A DNA stretch of 64,000 nt from Rhodothermus marinus (GTDB taxonomy: Bacteria > Bacteroidota > Rhodothermia > Rhodothermales > Rhodothermaceae), in contig NZ_AP019797.1 of the NCBI RefSeq assembly GCF_009936275.1, positions 62,001 to 126,000 on the forward strand. The letters run 5' to 3'. This document shows, piece by piece, positions 46,794-57,222 of this stretch; the first letter of the stretch is position 1, and the number at the start of each line of letters is the position of its first letter. The position numbers and the translations under genes are program-made. The notes under the pieces are model-generated. The model was not told the DNA's origin and did not search any database. It saw only the letters and a list, made by a program, of their open reading frames with translations.

Positions 46794-47720
46794 CTATTGG
46801 TTTTCGGATGACGAGGTTGTCTCCTCCAGGCGGAAGTTGTACACGTTTTGGTCGAAGACCGTGTAGCGCTCGTATTGAAGCAGTTCATAGAGTTCTTTGC
46901 GCGTCTGCATGCGGTCGAGCAGGGCTTCCTGGGTGCCCGCCTCCAGCAGGTGGCGAAAGCCTTCCTCGACGGCCTTCATGGCCAGACGGAGTCCGGTGAC
47001 GGGATAGATCACCAGGTTGTAACCCAGCGCTTCGAGGCGCTCGGCCGAAAGCAGCGGCGACTTGCCGAACTCCGTCATGTTCGCCAGCAGCGGCACGTCG
47101 GGCAGCGCCTTCCGGAAAGCGGCGAACTCTTCTTCGGACTGAAGTGCTTCGGGGAAGATCATGTCGGCGCCGGCCGCCACATAGGCGCGAGCGCGTTCGA
47201 TGGCCGCCTCCAGGCCCTCGACGCCCCGGGCGTCGGTGCGGGCGATGATCAGGAAGTTCGGGTCGCGGCGGGCCTGCACGGCCGCCCGCACTTTGCGCTC
47301 CATTTCCTCGACGGGCACGAGCGCCTTGTGGTCCAGGTGGCCGCAGCGTTTGGGATTGACCTGATCTTCCAGATGGCAGCCGGCCAGTCCCATCTCTTCC
47401 AGCTCCTGCACGGTGCGGGCCACGTTCAGCACCTCGCCAAAGCCCGTGTCGATGTCCACGATGGCCGGCAGGCTGGTGACGCGGGCGATCTGGCGGCTTC
47501 GCCAGGCTACCTCGGTGAGCGTGGTCAGGCCGACGTCGGGCAGTCCCAGATCGGCCGACAGGACGGCACCCGAAATGTAGACGCCGTCGAAGCCCAGTCG
47601 CTCGATCAGCATGGCGACCAGCGGCGAAAAAGCGCCCGGGAATCGCAACAGGCGGCCGCTCCGAAGTGCTTCGCGCAGCGCCCGGCGCTTCGCTTCCGGA
47701 GGCGTCGTGGCAAACAGCAT
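46794..47720 (-). CDS. prpB: Methylisocitrate lyase
   Basis: A 308-residue isocitrate lyase/PEP mutase family enzyme. The catalytic KRCGH motif is in QVNPKRCGHLDHK, metal residues are in VDIDTGFGE, and LANMTEFGKSPLL is the usual PrpB block. It splits 2-methylisocitrate to succinate and pyruvate in propionate breakdown. It is first in a two-gene operon with prpC. Confidence 0.92.
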   Translation of the reverse strand: MLFATTPPEAKRRALREALRSGRLLRFPGAFSPLVAMLIERLGFDGVYISGAVLSADLGLPDVGLTTLTEVAWRSRQIARVTSLPAIVDIDTGFGEVLNVARTVQELEEMGLAGCHLEDQVNPKRCGHLDHKALVPVEEMERKVRAAVQARRDPNFLIIARTDARGVEGLEAAIERARAYVAAGADMIFPEALQSEEEFAAFRKALPDVPLLANMTEFGKSPLLSAERLEALGYNLVIYPVTGLRLAMKAVEEGFRHLLEAGTQEALLDRMQTRKELYELLQYERYTVFDQNVYNFRLEETTSSSENQ

Positions 47721-48088
47721 GGTGGCTTCTCGATCCGTTGCACGTGTCGTTAAGCTAAACGAATCGCCGGAGAAATGCTTCCTGGCGACCGATTGTAAAG
47801 GGCAAACTTTTCTGGAAAAGCGCTTTTTTGAAGCGTGGTGAGCGAAAAGCAGGCGTCTGGGCCAGCGCAGTCTGCAGGGCGAAGACGATCAGGAAAAGGC
47901 CCGGGCGTAGCCGTCGAAGATGCACCATGACGCAAGGGTTGAACTGGTGATGCCTCGGTGACCGGTGCGCAGCTCCCTGAGGAATGGTCTACGGAAAAGC
48001 GTCGGAAAACGCCGTTTTTCAGCCCATTTGGAAAAGTGCCGGTTCTTCCTTATCAAGAAAGATCTCTTCCACGAAACGGGAGCCTCTG
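47721..48088. other. Intergenic region between prpB and a membrane protein gene
   Basis: 368 bases between divergent genes. No convincing gene, RNA or strong promoter was seen. Several short frames on either strand have no signal for translation. Confidence 0.5.
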
Positions 48089-48787
48089 ATGAAAACGCTG
48101 CGGCTGGACGGGTTGCTGAAGATCGTGGTTGCGCTGGCGATCGCCTCGCTGGGGGCCTCGGTTTTTGTGTTGCTGGATCCATGGAACTGGATCGGCGCCA
48201 CCGCGGAGCGGGTGGGGATCAGCCAGGCCCTTTCGACGGCGCTGGCGTTGCTGCTGGGGACCATCGCGATCATCGTGGCGGTCACGGTGGAGCGCACCGA
48301 GTACCGGGCGCAGGAAGCGTTGCGGTCCGATGTGGTCGAACTGGCCGCCACGCTGCACAGCGTGCTGACGAAGACGGCCGCCTGGTACGCCCGGCGCGGC
48401 CAGACCGGTACCCCGCCTCCCGCGCCCGACTTCGAGGCCGAGCGCCACGCGATCGGACGGTTCCTGTGCAGCCCGACGGGATTCGCGTTTCTCTGTCGGG
48501 CCGCCGAAAAAAGCGCCGAGGCCGGTCGGCGCAACGCGCCGGAGGTGTGGCGCGGTTTCAGCCTGGTACTGGCCGATCTGCAGATGCTGCAGGGCGCAGC
48601 GCTGGCACGCTTCGTCTATGAGGCACGCGACGCCTTCTTCGAGATGGTGGACCTGATCGGTCACCTCTCGGCGCACGACCTGCGCCAGATCCGCCGCTTT
48701 CTGGAAGATTTCGAGCACGCCATGCCGTTTTACCGGCAGGCGATGGCCGAGTCGGTGCTGGTCCGCGCGTTCCGAAACCTGCACTGA
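48089..48787 (+). CDS. Membrane protein of unknown function
   Basis: A 232-residue product from MKTLRLDGLLKIVVALAIAS. Two membrane segments lie near residues 8-30 and 48-65 (TALALLLGTIAIIVAVTVE). The rest is helical and cytoplasmic or periplasmic, with WYARRGQTGTPPPAP and conserved-looking aromatic and charged positions. In-frame sequence upstream could add 35 residues but lacks a likely start. It converges on bioD with 5 bases between. No family recognised. Confidence 0.6.
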   Translation: MKTLRLDGLLKIVVALAIASLGASVFVLLDPWNWIGATAERVGISQALSTALALLLGTIAIIVAVTVERTEYRAQEALRSDVVELAATLHSVLTKTAAWYARRGQTGTPPPAPDFEAERHAIGRFLCSPTGFAFLCRAAEKSAEAGRRNAPEVWRGFSLVLADLQMLQGAALARFVYEARDAFFEMVDLIGHLSAHDLRQIRRFLEDFEHAMPFYRQAMAESVLVRAFRNLH

Positions 48788-48792
48788 GGGAA

Positions 48793-50903
<2,111 letters not shown>

Positions 50904-50917
50904 CGTAGATCGACGAT

Positions 50918-51949
50918 TTACCATTGGATCAGCACGGCGGCCGAAAGCAGTCCGGCGCCCACGGCCGTGAGCAGCAGCAGGTCGCCGGGGGCGAAGCGAT
51001 GCGCTTCGAGCGCCAGCGCCAGCGGAATCGTGGCGGCCGAGCTGTTGCCGATCCGATCGACGAGGTTGACGGTGCGCGCTTCGGGCATGCCCAGTTGCCG
51101 GCGGGCTTCTTCGATCAGCCGGAGGTTGGCCTGGTGCGGAATCCACCAGGCGACGTCGTCGAGGTCGAGGCCGGCCTGCTGGAGCACGCGTCGCCCGGCT
51201 TCGGCCATGCCGGTGGCGGCCCGTCGGAAGAGCGCGCGGCCGTCTTTCATATACATGAGGTGTTCGCCGCGGGCCACGCGTTCGGGCGTGAGCGGTCGGC
51301 GGCTTCCACCGGCCGGGATGTAGAGGTCGTCCCAGCAGGAGCCGTCGGCGCCCAGCCAGCAGGCCACGATGCCGCGCGGGCCCTCCGAGGGACCGAGTAC
51401 GACGGCGCCGGCCCCGTCGGCAAAAAGCGCCGAGGTTTTCGGGTCGTCGGGGTTGGTGCGGCGGCTGAGCACGTTGGCGCCGATCACGAGCACGCAGGTA
51501 CGCTGCAGGCGCACATAGCCGTCGGCCAGCGCCAGCGCATACAGGAAGCCGCTGCAGGCGCCGGCCAGATCGACGGCGCCCGCCCGCTTCAGCCCCAGGC
51601 GATGGGTCACGACGGGCGCCGTCGGTGGCAGCAGGTGGTCGGGCGTGCTCGTGGCCAGCAGCAGCAGGCCGATGCGCTCGGGGGACAGCTCGGCCTGTGC
51701 CAGCGCGGCCGCCCCGGCACGGACGGCCAGATCGCTCGTGGCTTCGTCGGGGCCCACGAGCGGACGCTCCCGGATGCCCGTGCGCCGGGCGATCCAGCCC
51801 GGCGGCAGGCCCAGGCGGCGCTCGGTTTCGGTGCTCGGCTCGCGGTGGGCCGGAAGCGCCGCGCCCACGCCCAGCACGGCCGCTCGCCGCGCCGGTGCGG
51901 CGGTGGTTGTTGCAGGGAGCGGTGTGGTCAGGGACTGTTCAGGCAACAT
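50918..51949 (-). CDS. KAS III-like 3-oxoacyl-ACP synthase in the biotin operon (BioZ candidate)
   Basis: A 343-residue FabH-fold protein. The triad is complete: Cys in DLAGACSGFLYALAL, His in WWIPHQANLRLIEE and Asn in DRIGNSSAATIPLAL. It overlaps bioF by 11 bases and lies 14 bases before bioA, so it is part of the biotin operon. BioZ proteins of some alpha-proteobacteria are KAS III-like and join glutaryl units with malonyl-ACP to start pimeloyl-ACP synthesis. As no bioC, bioH or bioW is in the operon, a BioZ role is the simplest reading. It could instead be an ordinary FabH. Confidence 0.8.
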   Translation of the reverse strand: MLPEQSLTTPLPATTTAAPARRAAVLGVGAALPAHREPSTETERRLGLPPGWIARRTGIRERPLVGPDEATSDLAVRAGAAALAQAELSPERIGLLLLATSTPDHLLPPTAPVVTHRLGLKRAGAVDLAGACSGFLYALALADGYVRLQRTCVLVIGANVLSRRTNPDDPKTSALFADGAGAVVLGPSEGPRGIVACWLGADGSCWDDLYIPAGGSRRPLTPERVARGEHLMYMKDGRALFRRAATGMAEAGRRVLQQAGLDLDDVAWWIPHQANLRLIEEARRQLGMPEARTVNLVDRIGNSSAATIPLALALEAHRFAPGDLLLLTAVGAGLLSAAVLIQW

Positions 51950-53117
51950 GGGGCTGGATCGCTTCGGCTTCGGGAAAGGCGGCCAGGGCCGCCTCGATGT
52001 CGTCGTCGGTGTGCGTGGCCATGGGGGCCAGTCGGATCCGGCTGGTGCCGGGCGGCACCGTCGGCGGCCGGATGGCCGGGGCGAGCACGCCGCGCGTTTC
52101 CAGCAGCGTCGACAGGCGCAGCGCCGCCTCGGGCGTCCCTACCAGCACGGCCAGCATGGGCGCCGGTGGTTCGTGCCGGACCGTGTAGCCCAGGGCTTCG
52201 AGCCCGGCCTTCAGACGGGCGACGTGCGCCTGTTGCCGGTGTCGCCGCCGCGCGCCTTCGTCGGACTGCACCAGACGGACGGCCTCCAGCGCCGCGGCGG
52301 CCAGCACGGGCGAAATCCCCGTGCTGTAGATGAAGGCGCGGGCGCGGTGCAGCAGGTAGTCGACGAGCGTCCGCGATCCCAGCGCGGCGCCGCCCTGCAC
52401 GCCCAGCGCCTTCGAGAGCGTGGCCACCTGCACGGGAATCCGATCGGCCACGCCCAGATGATGGGCGGTGCCCCGGCCTTCGGGGCCCACGATCCCGGTG
52501 CCGTGCGCGTCGTCCACGACGAGCACGGCGTCGTAGCGGGCGGCCAGTTCGGCCAGCTCCGGAAGCGGCGCCACCGTGCCGTCCATGCTGAAGATGGCAT
52601 CCGTCACAATGAAGCGGCGGCCGCCCGGGGCCGGTCCGGGCCCCTGCAGGAGCCGCTCGAGTTGCTCCAGGTCGCGGTGGCGGTAGTAGCGGAAGTGGGC
52701 GCGGCTGAGCCGGGCGCCGTCGTTCAGGCTGGCGTGGTTGAGCGCGTCCGCAAAGATCTGGTCGCGCGGACCCGCCAGCGCCGAGAGCACGCCCACGTTG
52801 GCCGCGTAGCCGCTCGGAAACACCAGGGCGGCTTCGGTTTCCTTGAGGGCGGCCAGGGCCGCCTCGAGCGCTTCGTGCACGGGGCGGTCGCCCACCACCA
52901 GCCGGGCGGCTCCGGCGCCGACGCCCCAGCGCTCCAGCGCTTCGCGGGCGGCCGCCGTCAGGCGCGGATCCGTGCTCAGCCCCAGGTAGTCGTTCGAGGC
53001 CAGGTTCAGCAGGCGGCGGCCGTCACGTTCCACGTACGGACCGGCCGCAAGCGGCCGGAGCGTGCGGCGCAGTCCTTTCGCCTCAAGCTGCCGGAGTTGC
53101 CGGGTGAGCCACTCCAT
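51939..53117 (-). CDS. bioF: 8-amino-7-oxononanoate synthase
   Basis: A 392-residue alpha-oxoamine synthase that joins pimeloyl-ACP or -CoA and alanine. LNLASNDYLGLSTDPRL is the N-terminal signature, the His in DALNHASLNDGARLS stacks on PLP, and the PLP Lys is in ATLSKALGVQGGA. It overlaps bioB by 35 bases at its start and the KAS III gene by 11 at its end, so translation of the block is tightly coupled. Confidence 0.93.
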   Translation of the reverse strand: MEWLTRQLRQLEAKGLRRTLRPLAAGPYVERDGRRLLNLASNDYLGLSTDPRLTAAAREALERWGVGAGAARLVVGDRPVHEALEAALAALKETEAALVFPSGYAANVGVLSALAGPRDQIFADALNHASLNDGARLSRAHFRYYRHRDLEQLERLLQGPGPAPGGRRFIVTDAIFSMDGTVAPLPELAELAARYDAVLVVDDAHGTGIVGPEGRGTAHHLGVADRIPVQVATLSKALGVQGGAALGSRTLVDYLLHRARAFIYSTGISPVLAAAALEAVRLVQSDEGARRRHRQQAHVARLKAGLEALGYTVRHEPPAPMLAVLVGTPEAALRLSTLLETRGVLAPAIRPPTVPPGTSRIRLAPMATHTDDDIEAALAAFPEAEAIQPHVA

Positions 53118-54117
53118 GGGGGCGGGCCGGTTGGGGCGTTTCGGGCACGAAACCCAGGTCTTCGATCATCTGCCAGTCGGCCTCGGCCGCCTGACCTTTT
53201 TCGGTCAGGTAGTCGCCCAGAAACAGGCTGTTGGCCACCATGAGCGCCAGCGGCTGGAGGCTCCGCAGGTGCAGCTCACGCCCGGCCGAGGCCCGGATCT
53301 CCGCCTTCGGGTTGACGAACCGGAACACCGACAGGTAGCGCAGGCAGGCCCAGGGCGTCAGGTGGCGGACGGTCTGTCCGTCGCCCAGCGGGGTGCCCTT
53401 GATCGGAATCAGAAAGTTGACCGGGATCGACGTGGCGCCGGCCTCACGCAGCGCGTAGGCCATGTCGAGCACGTCTTCGTCGGTTTCTCCCATGCCCAGG
53501 ATGACGCCCGTGCAGGTCTGCAGCCCCGCTTTCAGGGCGGTCTGCACGGTTCGGATGCGGTCCTCGAAGGTGTGCGTCGAGCAGATGCGCGCGTAGTGGC
53601 GCGGGCTCGTGTTCAGGTTGTGGTTGTAGGCGTCCACGCCGGCTTCTCTGAGCTGACGTGCCTGCTCTTCGTCCAGGATGCCCATGCAGGCGCAGATTTC
53701 CAGCGGTAGTTCGGCCTTGATGCGGCGCGTGGCTTCGAGTACGGCTTCCAGTTCGCGCCGGTGCGGTCCACGGCCCGAGGTCACGATGCAGAAGCGCTGG
53801 GCGCCGGCCGCATGGGCTTTGCGCGCGCGGTCGAGGATTTCTTCGACCGACAGCATGCGGTAGCGTGGAATCGGCGCCTTCGAGATGCGCGACTGGGAGC
53901 AGTAGTGACAGTCTTCCGGACAGATGCCGCTCTGGGCGTTGAGCAGTACGTTGACCTTGACGCGGTTACCGAAAAAATGCCGACGCACGCGCCAGGCCGC
54001 CTCGACAAGCCGCAGCGTGTCTTCGTCGGGCAGCTGCAACAGCGCGCGGGCCACGTCGCGTGTGGGCGGCCGGTCTTCGAGCGCGTCGGCCACCAGTCGA
54101 TCCCAGGCGATTTCCAT
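53083..54117 (-). CDS. bioB: Biotin synthase
   Basis: A 344-residue radical-SAM enzyme that inserts sulfur into dethiobiotin. The cluster motif is GICPEDCHYCSQS (CxxxCxxC). YNHNLNTSPRHYARIC and CTGVILGMGETDED are BioB blocks, and AGRELHLRSLQPLALMVANS is near the end. The start MEIAWDRLVADALEDRPPT fits homologues; 42 upstream codons are rejected. It follows birA by 19 bases. Confidence 0.95.
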   Translation of the reverse strand: MEIAWDRLVADALEDRPPTRDVARALLQLPDEDTLRLVEAAWRVRRHFFGNRVKVNVLLNAQSGICPEDCHYCSQSRISKAPIPRYRMLSVEEILDRARKAHAAGAQRFCIVTSGRGPHRRELEAVLEATRRIKAELPLEICACMGILDEEQARQLREAGVDAYNHNLNTSPRHYARICSTHTFEDRIRTVQTALKAGLQTCTGVILGMGETDEDVLDMAYALREAGATSIPVNFLIPIKGTPLGDGQTVRHLTPWACLRYLSVFRFVNPKAEIRASAGRELHLRSLQPLALMVANSLFLGDYLTEKGQAAEADWQMIEDLGFVPETPQPARPHGVAHPATPAA

Positions 54118-54136
54118 GGTGTCGTCTACGGGTTGG

Positions 54137-55072
54137 TCAGGGGTTGGTAGCAACGGGTTGCAGGAGGGCGACGTCGCCGGCCGAGACCGTTCGGCGGGTG
54201 CCGTCGGGCAGACGCACGCGGAGCGCTCCGGAAGGCTCGACATCTTCGGCGAGCCCTTCCACCGGTCCGGTCGGGGTCTCGATGCGTACCGGGCGGCCCA
54301 GCGTGTAGCTGAAACGACGCCAGGCGTCGAGCACGGCCCCGGCGTCGGTCAGGCGGTCGTACCAGTGCTCCAGGCGGGCCAGCAGCCGCGCCAGCAGGTC
54401 CACACGCCGCAGGCCGGGCCGGTAGGTCTCGAGGCAGGCGGCCTCGGGCGGCAGCGGGGCTTCGTGCACGTTCAGGCCGATGCCCAGCAGCAGGTAGCGC
54501 ACTTCCTCGCCGCGCAGGTCGGCTTCGACCAGGACGCCCGCCAGCTTGCGGCCGTCGGGGGCCAGCAGGTCGTTGGGCCATTTCAGGCCGCCCACTTCGG
54601 CCGTTTCGGCCAGCGCCACGCCGGCCGCCAGCGACAGCCGCAGCAGATCGGTCAGCGGCAGGCGGGGGCGCAGCAGCACCGAAAAGTACAGGCCGGCGCC
54701 CGGTGGACTGACCCACCGGCGGCCGCGCCGGCCCCGGCCCCCGGTCTGCTGCTCGGCCAGCACGATGGCCCCTTCAGGCGCGCCCGCCTCGGCCCAGGCC
54801 CGCAGCTCGTCCTGGGTGCTTGTGGTGCGGCCCAGATAACGGTAGGCCCGGCCAAAGCGTCCCTGCAGGAGCGGTTGCAGCAGGTGCGGGGCGGGACTCC
54901 CCGGTCGTAGCCGATAGCCCCGGCCCTGCACGACTTCGATCGGGTAGCCGGCTTCCTGCAACCGGTGGGCCTGCTTCCAGACGGCCACGCGGCTCAGTCC
55001 CAGCCGCCGCGCCAGCAGCGCTCCGCTCGTGAACGTCTCGTCCAGACAGGCCAGCAACGCCACTTCCTTCAT
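54137..55072 (-). CDS. birA: Biotin-protein ligase and biotin operon repressor
   Basis: A 311-residue bifunctional BirA. Residues 1-60 form a winged helix (GALLARRLGLSRVAVWKQAHRL), so it can repress. The ligase domain has the biotinyl-AMP loop TGGRGRRGRRWVSPPGAGLYFS, WPNDLLAPDGRKLAGVLVE and the C-terminal beta domain. It heads its own biotin operon. The ATG at 55070-55072 touches a BirA operator and lacks a Shine-Dalgarno sequence, which suggests a leaderless mRNA. Confidence 0.93.
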   Translation of the reverse strand: MKEVALLACLDETFTSGALLARRLGLSRVAVWKQAHRLQEAGYPIEVVQGRGYRLRPGSPAPHLLQPLLQGRFGRAYRYLGRTTSTQDELRAWAEAGAPEGAIVLAEQQTGGRGRRGRRWVSPPGAGLYFSVLLRPRLPLTDLLRLSLAAGVALAETAEVGGLKWPNDLLAPDGRKLAGVLVEADLRGEEVRYLLLGIGLNVHEAPLPPEAACLETYRPGLRRVDLLARLLARLEHWYDRLTDAGAVLDAWRRFSYTLGRPVRIETPTGPVEGLAEDVEPSGALRVRLPDGTRRTVSAGDVALLQPVATNP

Positions 55073-55101
55073 GTTAACCAAGATAGGACAGATCGGTTAA
55101 C
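55073..55101. promoter_or_regulatory. BirA operator
   Basis: GTTAACC (55073-55079) and GGTTAAC (55095-55101) form a perfect dyad with 15 bases between, matching the known BirA box TTGTTAACC-N15-GGTTAACAA. It lies directly upstream of birA, which codes for a winged-helix BirA, so it should mediate biotin feedback on the operon. Confidence 0.9.
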
Positions 55102-55109
55102 GAATGCAA
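55078..55109 (-). promoter_or_regulatory. Candidate promoter of birA-bio operon
   Basis: On the minus strand TTGCAT (55104-55109) and TATCTTGG (55078-55085) resemble the Bacteroidota form TTG-N(19-21)-TAnnTTTG. The -7 box lies inside the BirA operator. The start of transcription would fall within a few bases of the birA ATG. Confidence 0.5.
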
Positions 55110-55149
55110 CATCGAGATGGAGCTTGCGGGCTTGACCGGAGACGTTTTG

Positions 55150-56010
55150 ATGTGTACCATGCCTCTGATCAAATTGAAGAAAATGATGCGCCAGGTTGCA
55201 TTTCTGCTGAGCGTCCTGATCGGGTGCTCGATGCTGGGAAGCGACAGATCGGACAAAGCGCCCCACTGGGAGCTGGTCTGGTCCGACGAGTTCGATTACA
55301 GCGGACTTCCGGATCCGGAAAAATGGGATTACGACGTGGGCGGTCACGGCTGGGGTAACCAGGAGTTGCAGTACTACACGCGGGCGCGGATCGAAAACGC
55401 CCGCGTGGGCGGGGGTGTGCTCATCATCGAGGCGCGGCATGAGCCCTACGAGGGGCGTGAGTATACGTCGGCCCGGCTGGTGACGCGCGGAAAGGCCTCG
55501 TGGACCTACGGGCGCTTCGAGATTCGAGCGCGGCTTCCTTCGGGACGGGGCACCTGGCCGGCCATCTGGATGCTTCCGGATCGCCAGACCTACGGCAGCG
55601 CCTACTGGCCCGACAACGGCGAGATCGACATCATGGAGCACGTCGGCTTCAATCCCGATGTGGTGCACGGTACCGTTCACACGAAGGCCTATAACCACCT
55701 GCTGGGTACGCAGCGGGGCGGAAGCATCCGGGTACCCACCGCACGCACGGACTTCCACGTTTATGCGATCGAGTGGACGCCCGAGGAGATTCGCTGGTTT
55801 GTGGACGATTCGCTCTACTATCGCTTTCCGAACGAGCGCCTGACCAACCCCGATGCCGACTGGCGCCACTGGCCCTTCGATCAGCCGTTCCACCTGATCA
55901 TGAACATCGCCGTTGGTGGCACCTGGGGCGGCCAGCAGGGCGTCGATCCGGAGGCCTTCCCGGCCCAGCTCGTGGTCGACTACGTGCGCGTGTACCGATG
56001 GGTGGAGTGA
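55150..56010 (+). CDS. Secreted GH16 endo-beta-1,3(4)-glucanase (laminarinase)
   Basis: A 286-residue enzyme. The start MCTMPLIKLKKMMRQVAFLL was chosen, with a signal or lipobox (VLIGCS) near residue 25; other ATG codons lie at 55159 and 55183. The domain opens with WELVWSDEFDYSGLPDPEKW and has the catalytic EIDIMEH (Glu158, Asp160, Glu163), typical of GH16 laminarinase and lichenase. WWLP-type neighbours such as GTWPAIWMLPD line the cleft. It resembles the laminarinase described from Rhodothermus marinus, which is my main taxonomic pointer. The birA operon is divergent. Confidence 0.93.
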   Translation: MCTMPLIKLKKMMRQVAFLLSVLIGCSMLGSDRSDKAPHWELVWSDEFDYSGLPDPEKWDYDVGGHGWGNQELQYYTRARIENARVGGGVLIIEARHEPYEGREYTSARLVTRGKASWTYGRFEIRARLPSGRGTWPAIWMLPDRQTYGSAYWPDNGEIDIMEHVGFNPDVVHGTVHTKAYNHLLGTQRGGSIRVPTARTDFHVYAIEWTPEEIRWFVDDSLYYRFPNERLTNPDADWRHWPFDQPFHLIMNIAVGGTWGGQQGVDPEAFPAQLVVDYVRVYRWVE

Positions 56011-56043
56011 GAAGTGCGGCGTCAATGGCGGTAGTGAAGACGC

Positions 56044-56256
56044 TCAACCTGAGCCGCGTTGAGTAATCTCAAGAACTCTTTGAAGTCGGACGGTAGATGG
56101 ATCGTAGCCATAGAGAACCTGGCGCATAAGTTCAACCGCCTGCAGTCGTTCCGCAGGAGTACGTGTCAGCCAGAAACGCTTTTCATCGGTCTGCTCGAAA
56201 AGCGATGTAACTTCAAAGACCCTCCGATTCACCTTTGCCGAGCCAAGCACATCCAT
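56044..56256 (-). CDS. Small protein resembling partners of nucleotidyltransferase toxins
   Basis: A 70-residue product from MDVLGSAKVNRRVFEVTSLF. TRTPAERLQAVELMRQVLYG and TVRLQRVLEITQRG match a small family that usually sits next to AbiEii-like or MNT-type nucleotidyltransferase genes, perhaps as antitoxin or adaptor. No nucleotidyltransferase gene is nearby. A GTG 42 bases upstream is another start. It lies 66 bases past the ROK gene end. More AT-rich than its neighbours. The family role is recalled, not proven. Confidence 0.55.
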   Translation of the reverse strand: MDVLGSAKVNRRVFEVTSLFEQTDEKRFWLTRTPAERLQAVELMRQVLYGYDPSTVRLQRVLEITQRGSG

Positions 56257-56322
56257 AGCTTCTAAAAGACGGGGTGTTGTTTTTTTTCTGCTTACCACGT
56301 AGCGATTCAGAGGATTCCATAC

Positions 56323-57207
56323 TTAAGGCCAGGGCACCACTTCTTCGGCCAGGGCGAGGGCACCCAGCACGCCGGCGCGGTCGCCAAGCGCCGGCGGGAC
56401 GATGAACGTGTCGAGGTCGGGCAGCGCTACATAGCCGTTGATGCAGGCGGCCACGTGGTGGCGGATGCGCGGAAACAGGTGCGTCTGGTGCATGACGCCG
56501 CCCCCCAGGATGAGGCGCTGGGGCGAGAGCGTCAGGATCAGGTTGGCCAGCCCGAAGGCCAGGTAATGGGCCACTTCGTCCCAGGCCGGATGCTCGGGAG
56601 GAAGTTCCGGAGCCGGTCGGCCCCACCGGGCCGCGATGGCCGGTCCGGAGGCCAGTCCCTCGAGGCAGTCGCCGTGGAAGGGGCAGTGGCCGGGGCGATC
56701 GTCGCCGGGCAGGCGGGGCACGAACAGGTGGCCGATCTCGGGATGCTGGTGGCCGTGGTGGCGCCGGCCGTTGACGATGACCCCGCCGCCGATGCCCGTG
56801 CCGATCGTCAGGTAAACGAACGTGTGCAGGCCGCGCCCGGCCCCCCAGCGCTGCTCGCCCAGGGCGGCGGCGTTCACATCGGTGTCGAACGCCACGGGCA
56901 CGTTCAGCGCGCGGCGCAGCGTGCCCGCCACGTCGGTGTGCGCCCAGCCGGGCTTCGGCGTGGTCGTGATGTAGCCGTAGGTGGGCGAGCCCGGATCGGG
57001 ATCGACGGGGCCGAACGAGCCAATGCCCAGTGCCGCAATCGGCTCGGGCTGGCGCCGGAAGAAGTCGATCACGCGGCCGAGCGTTTCCTCGGGCGTCGTG
57101 GTGGGAAAGCGTTCGAGCGCCCGGATGTCGTCCGGGCCGGTCCCGACGGCGCAGACGAACTTGGTGCCGCCGGCTTCGAGGCCTCCCAGGAGTGGACGTT
57201 CGGCCAT
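56323..57207 (-). CDS. ROK family sugar kinase, fructokinase-like
   Basis: A 294-residue ROK kinase. [15 protein letters not shown] is the phosphate-1 loop, [12 protein letters not shown] has the catalytic Asp, and [14 protein letters not shown] is the second loop. The zinc region [26 protein letters not shown] holds His and Cys ligands. The [12 protein letters not shown] start matches the YdhR/GmuE fructokinase branch better than glucokinases, but glucose or mannose use is possible. It lies 15 bases after the acuC stop on the same strand. Confidence 0.88.
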   Translation of the reverse strand: MAERPLLGGLEAGGTKFVCAVGTGPDDIRALERFPTTTPEETLGRVIDFFRRQPEPIAALGIGSFGPVDPDPGSPTYGYITTTPKPGWAHTDVAGTLRRALNVPVAFDTDVNAAALGEQRWGAGRGLHTFVYLTIGTGIGGGVIVNGRRHHGHQHPEIGHLFVPRLPGDDRPGHCPFHGDCLEGLASGPAIAARWGRPAPELPPEHPAWDEVAHYLAFGLANLILTLSPQRLILGGGVMHQTHLFPRIRHHVAACINGYVALPDLDTFIVPPALGDRAGVLGALALAEEVVPWP

Positions 57208-57222
57208 GGCGGGTTGCGTTTT

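Noticed and set aside
56323-57207. Transcriptional repressor of the ROK family
   Set aside because: There is no N-terminal DNA-binding domain, and the ATP loops and catalytic Asp are intact, so it is a kinase.
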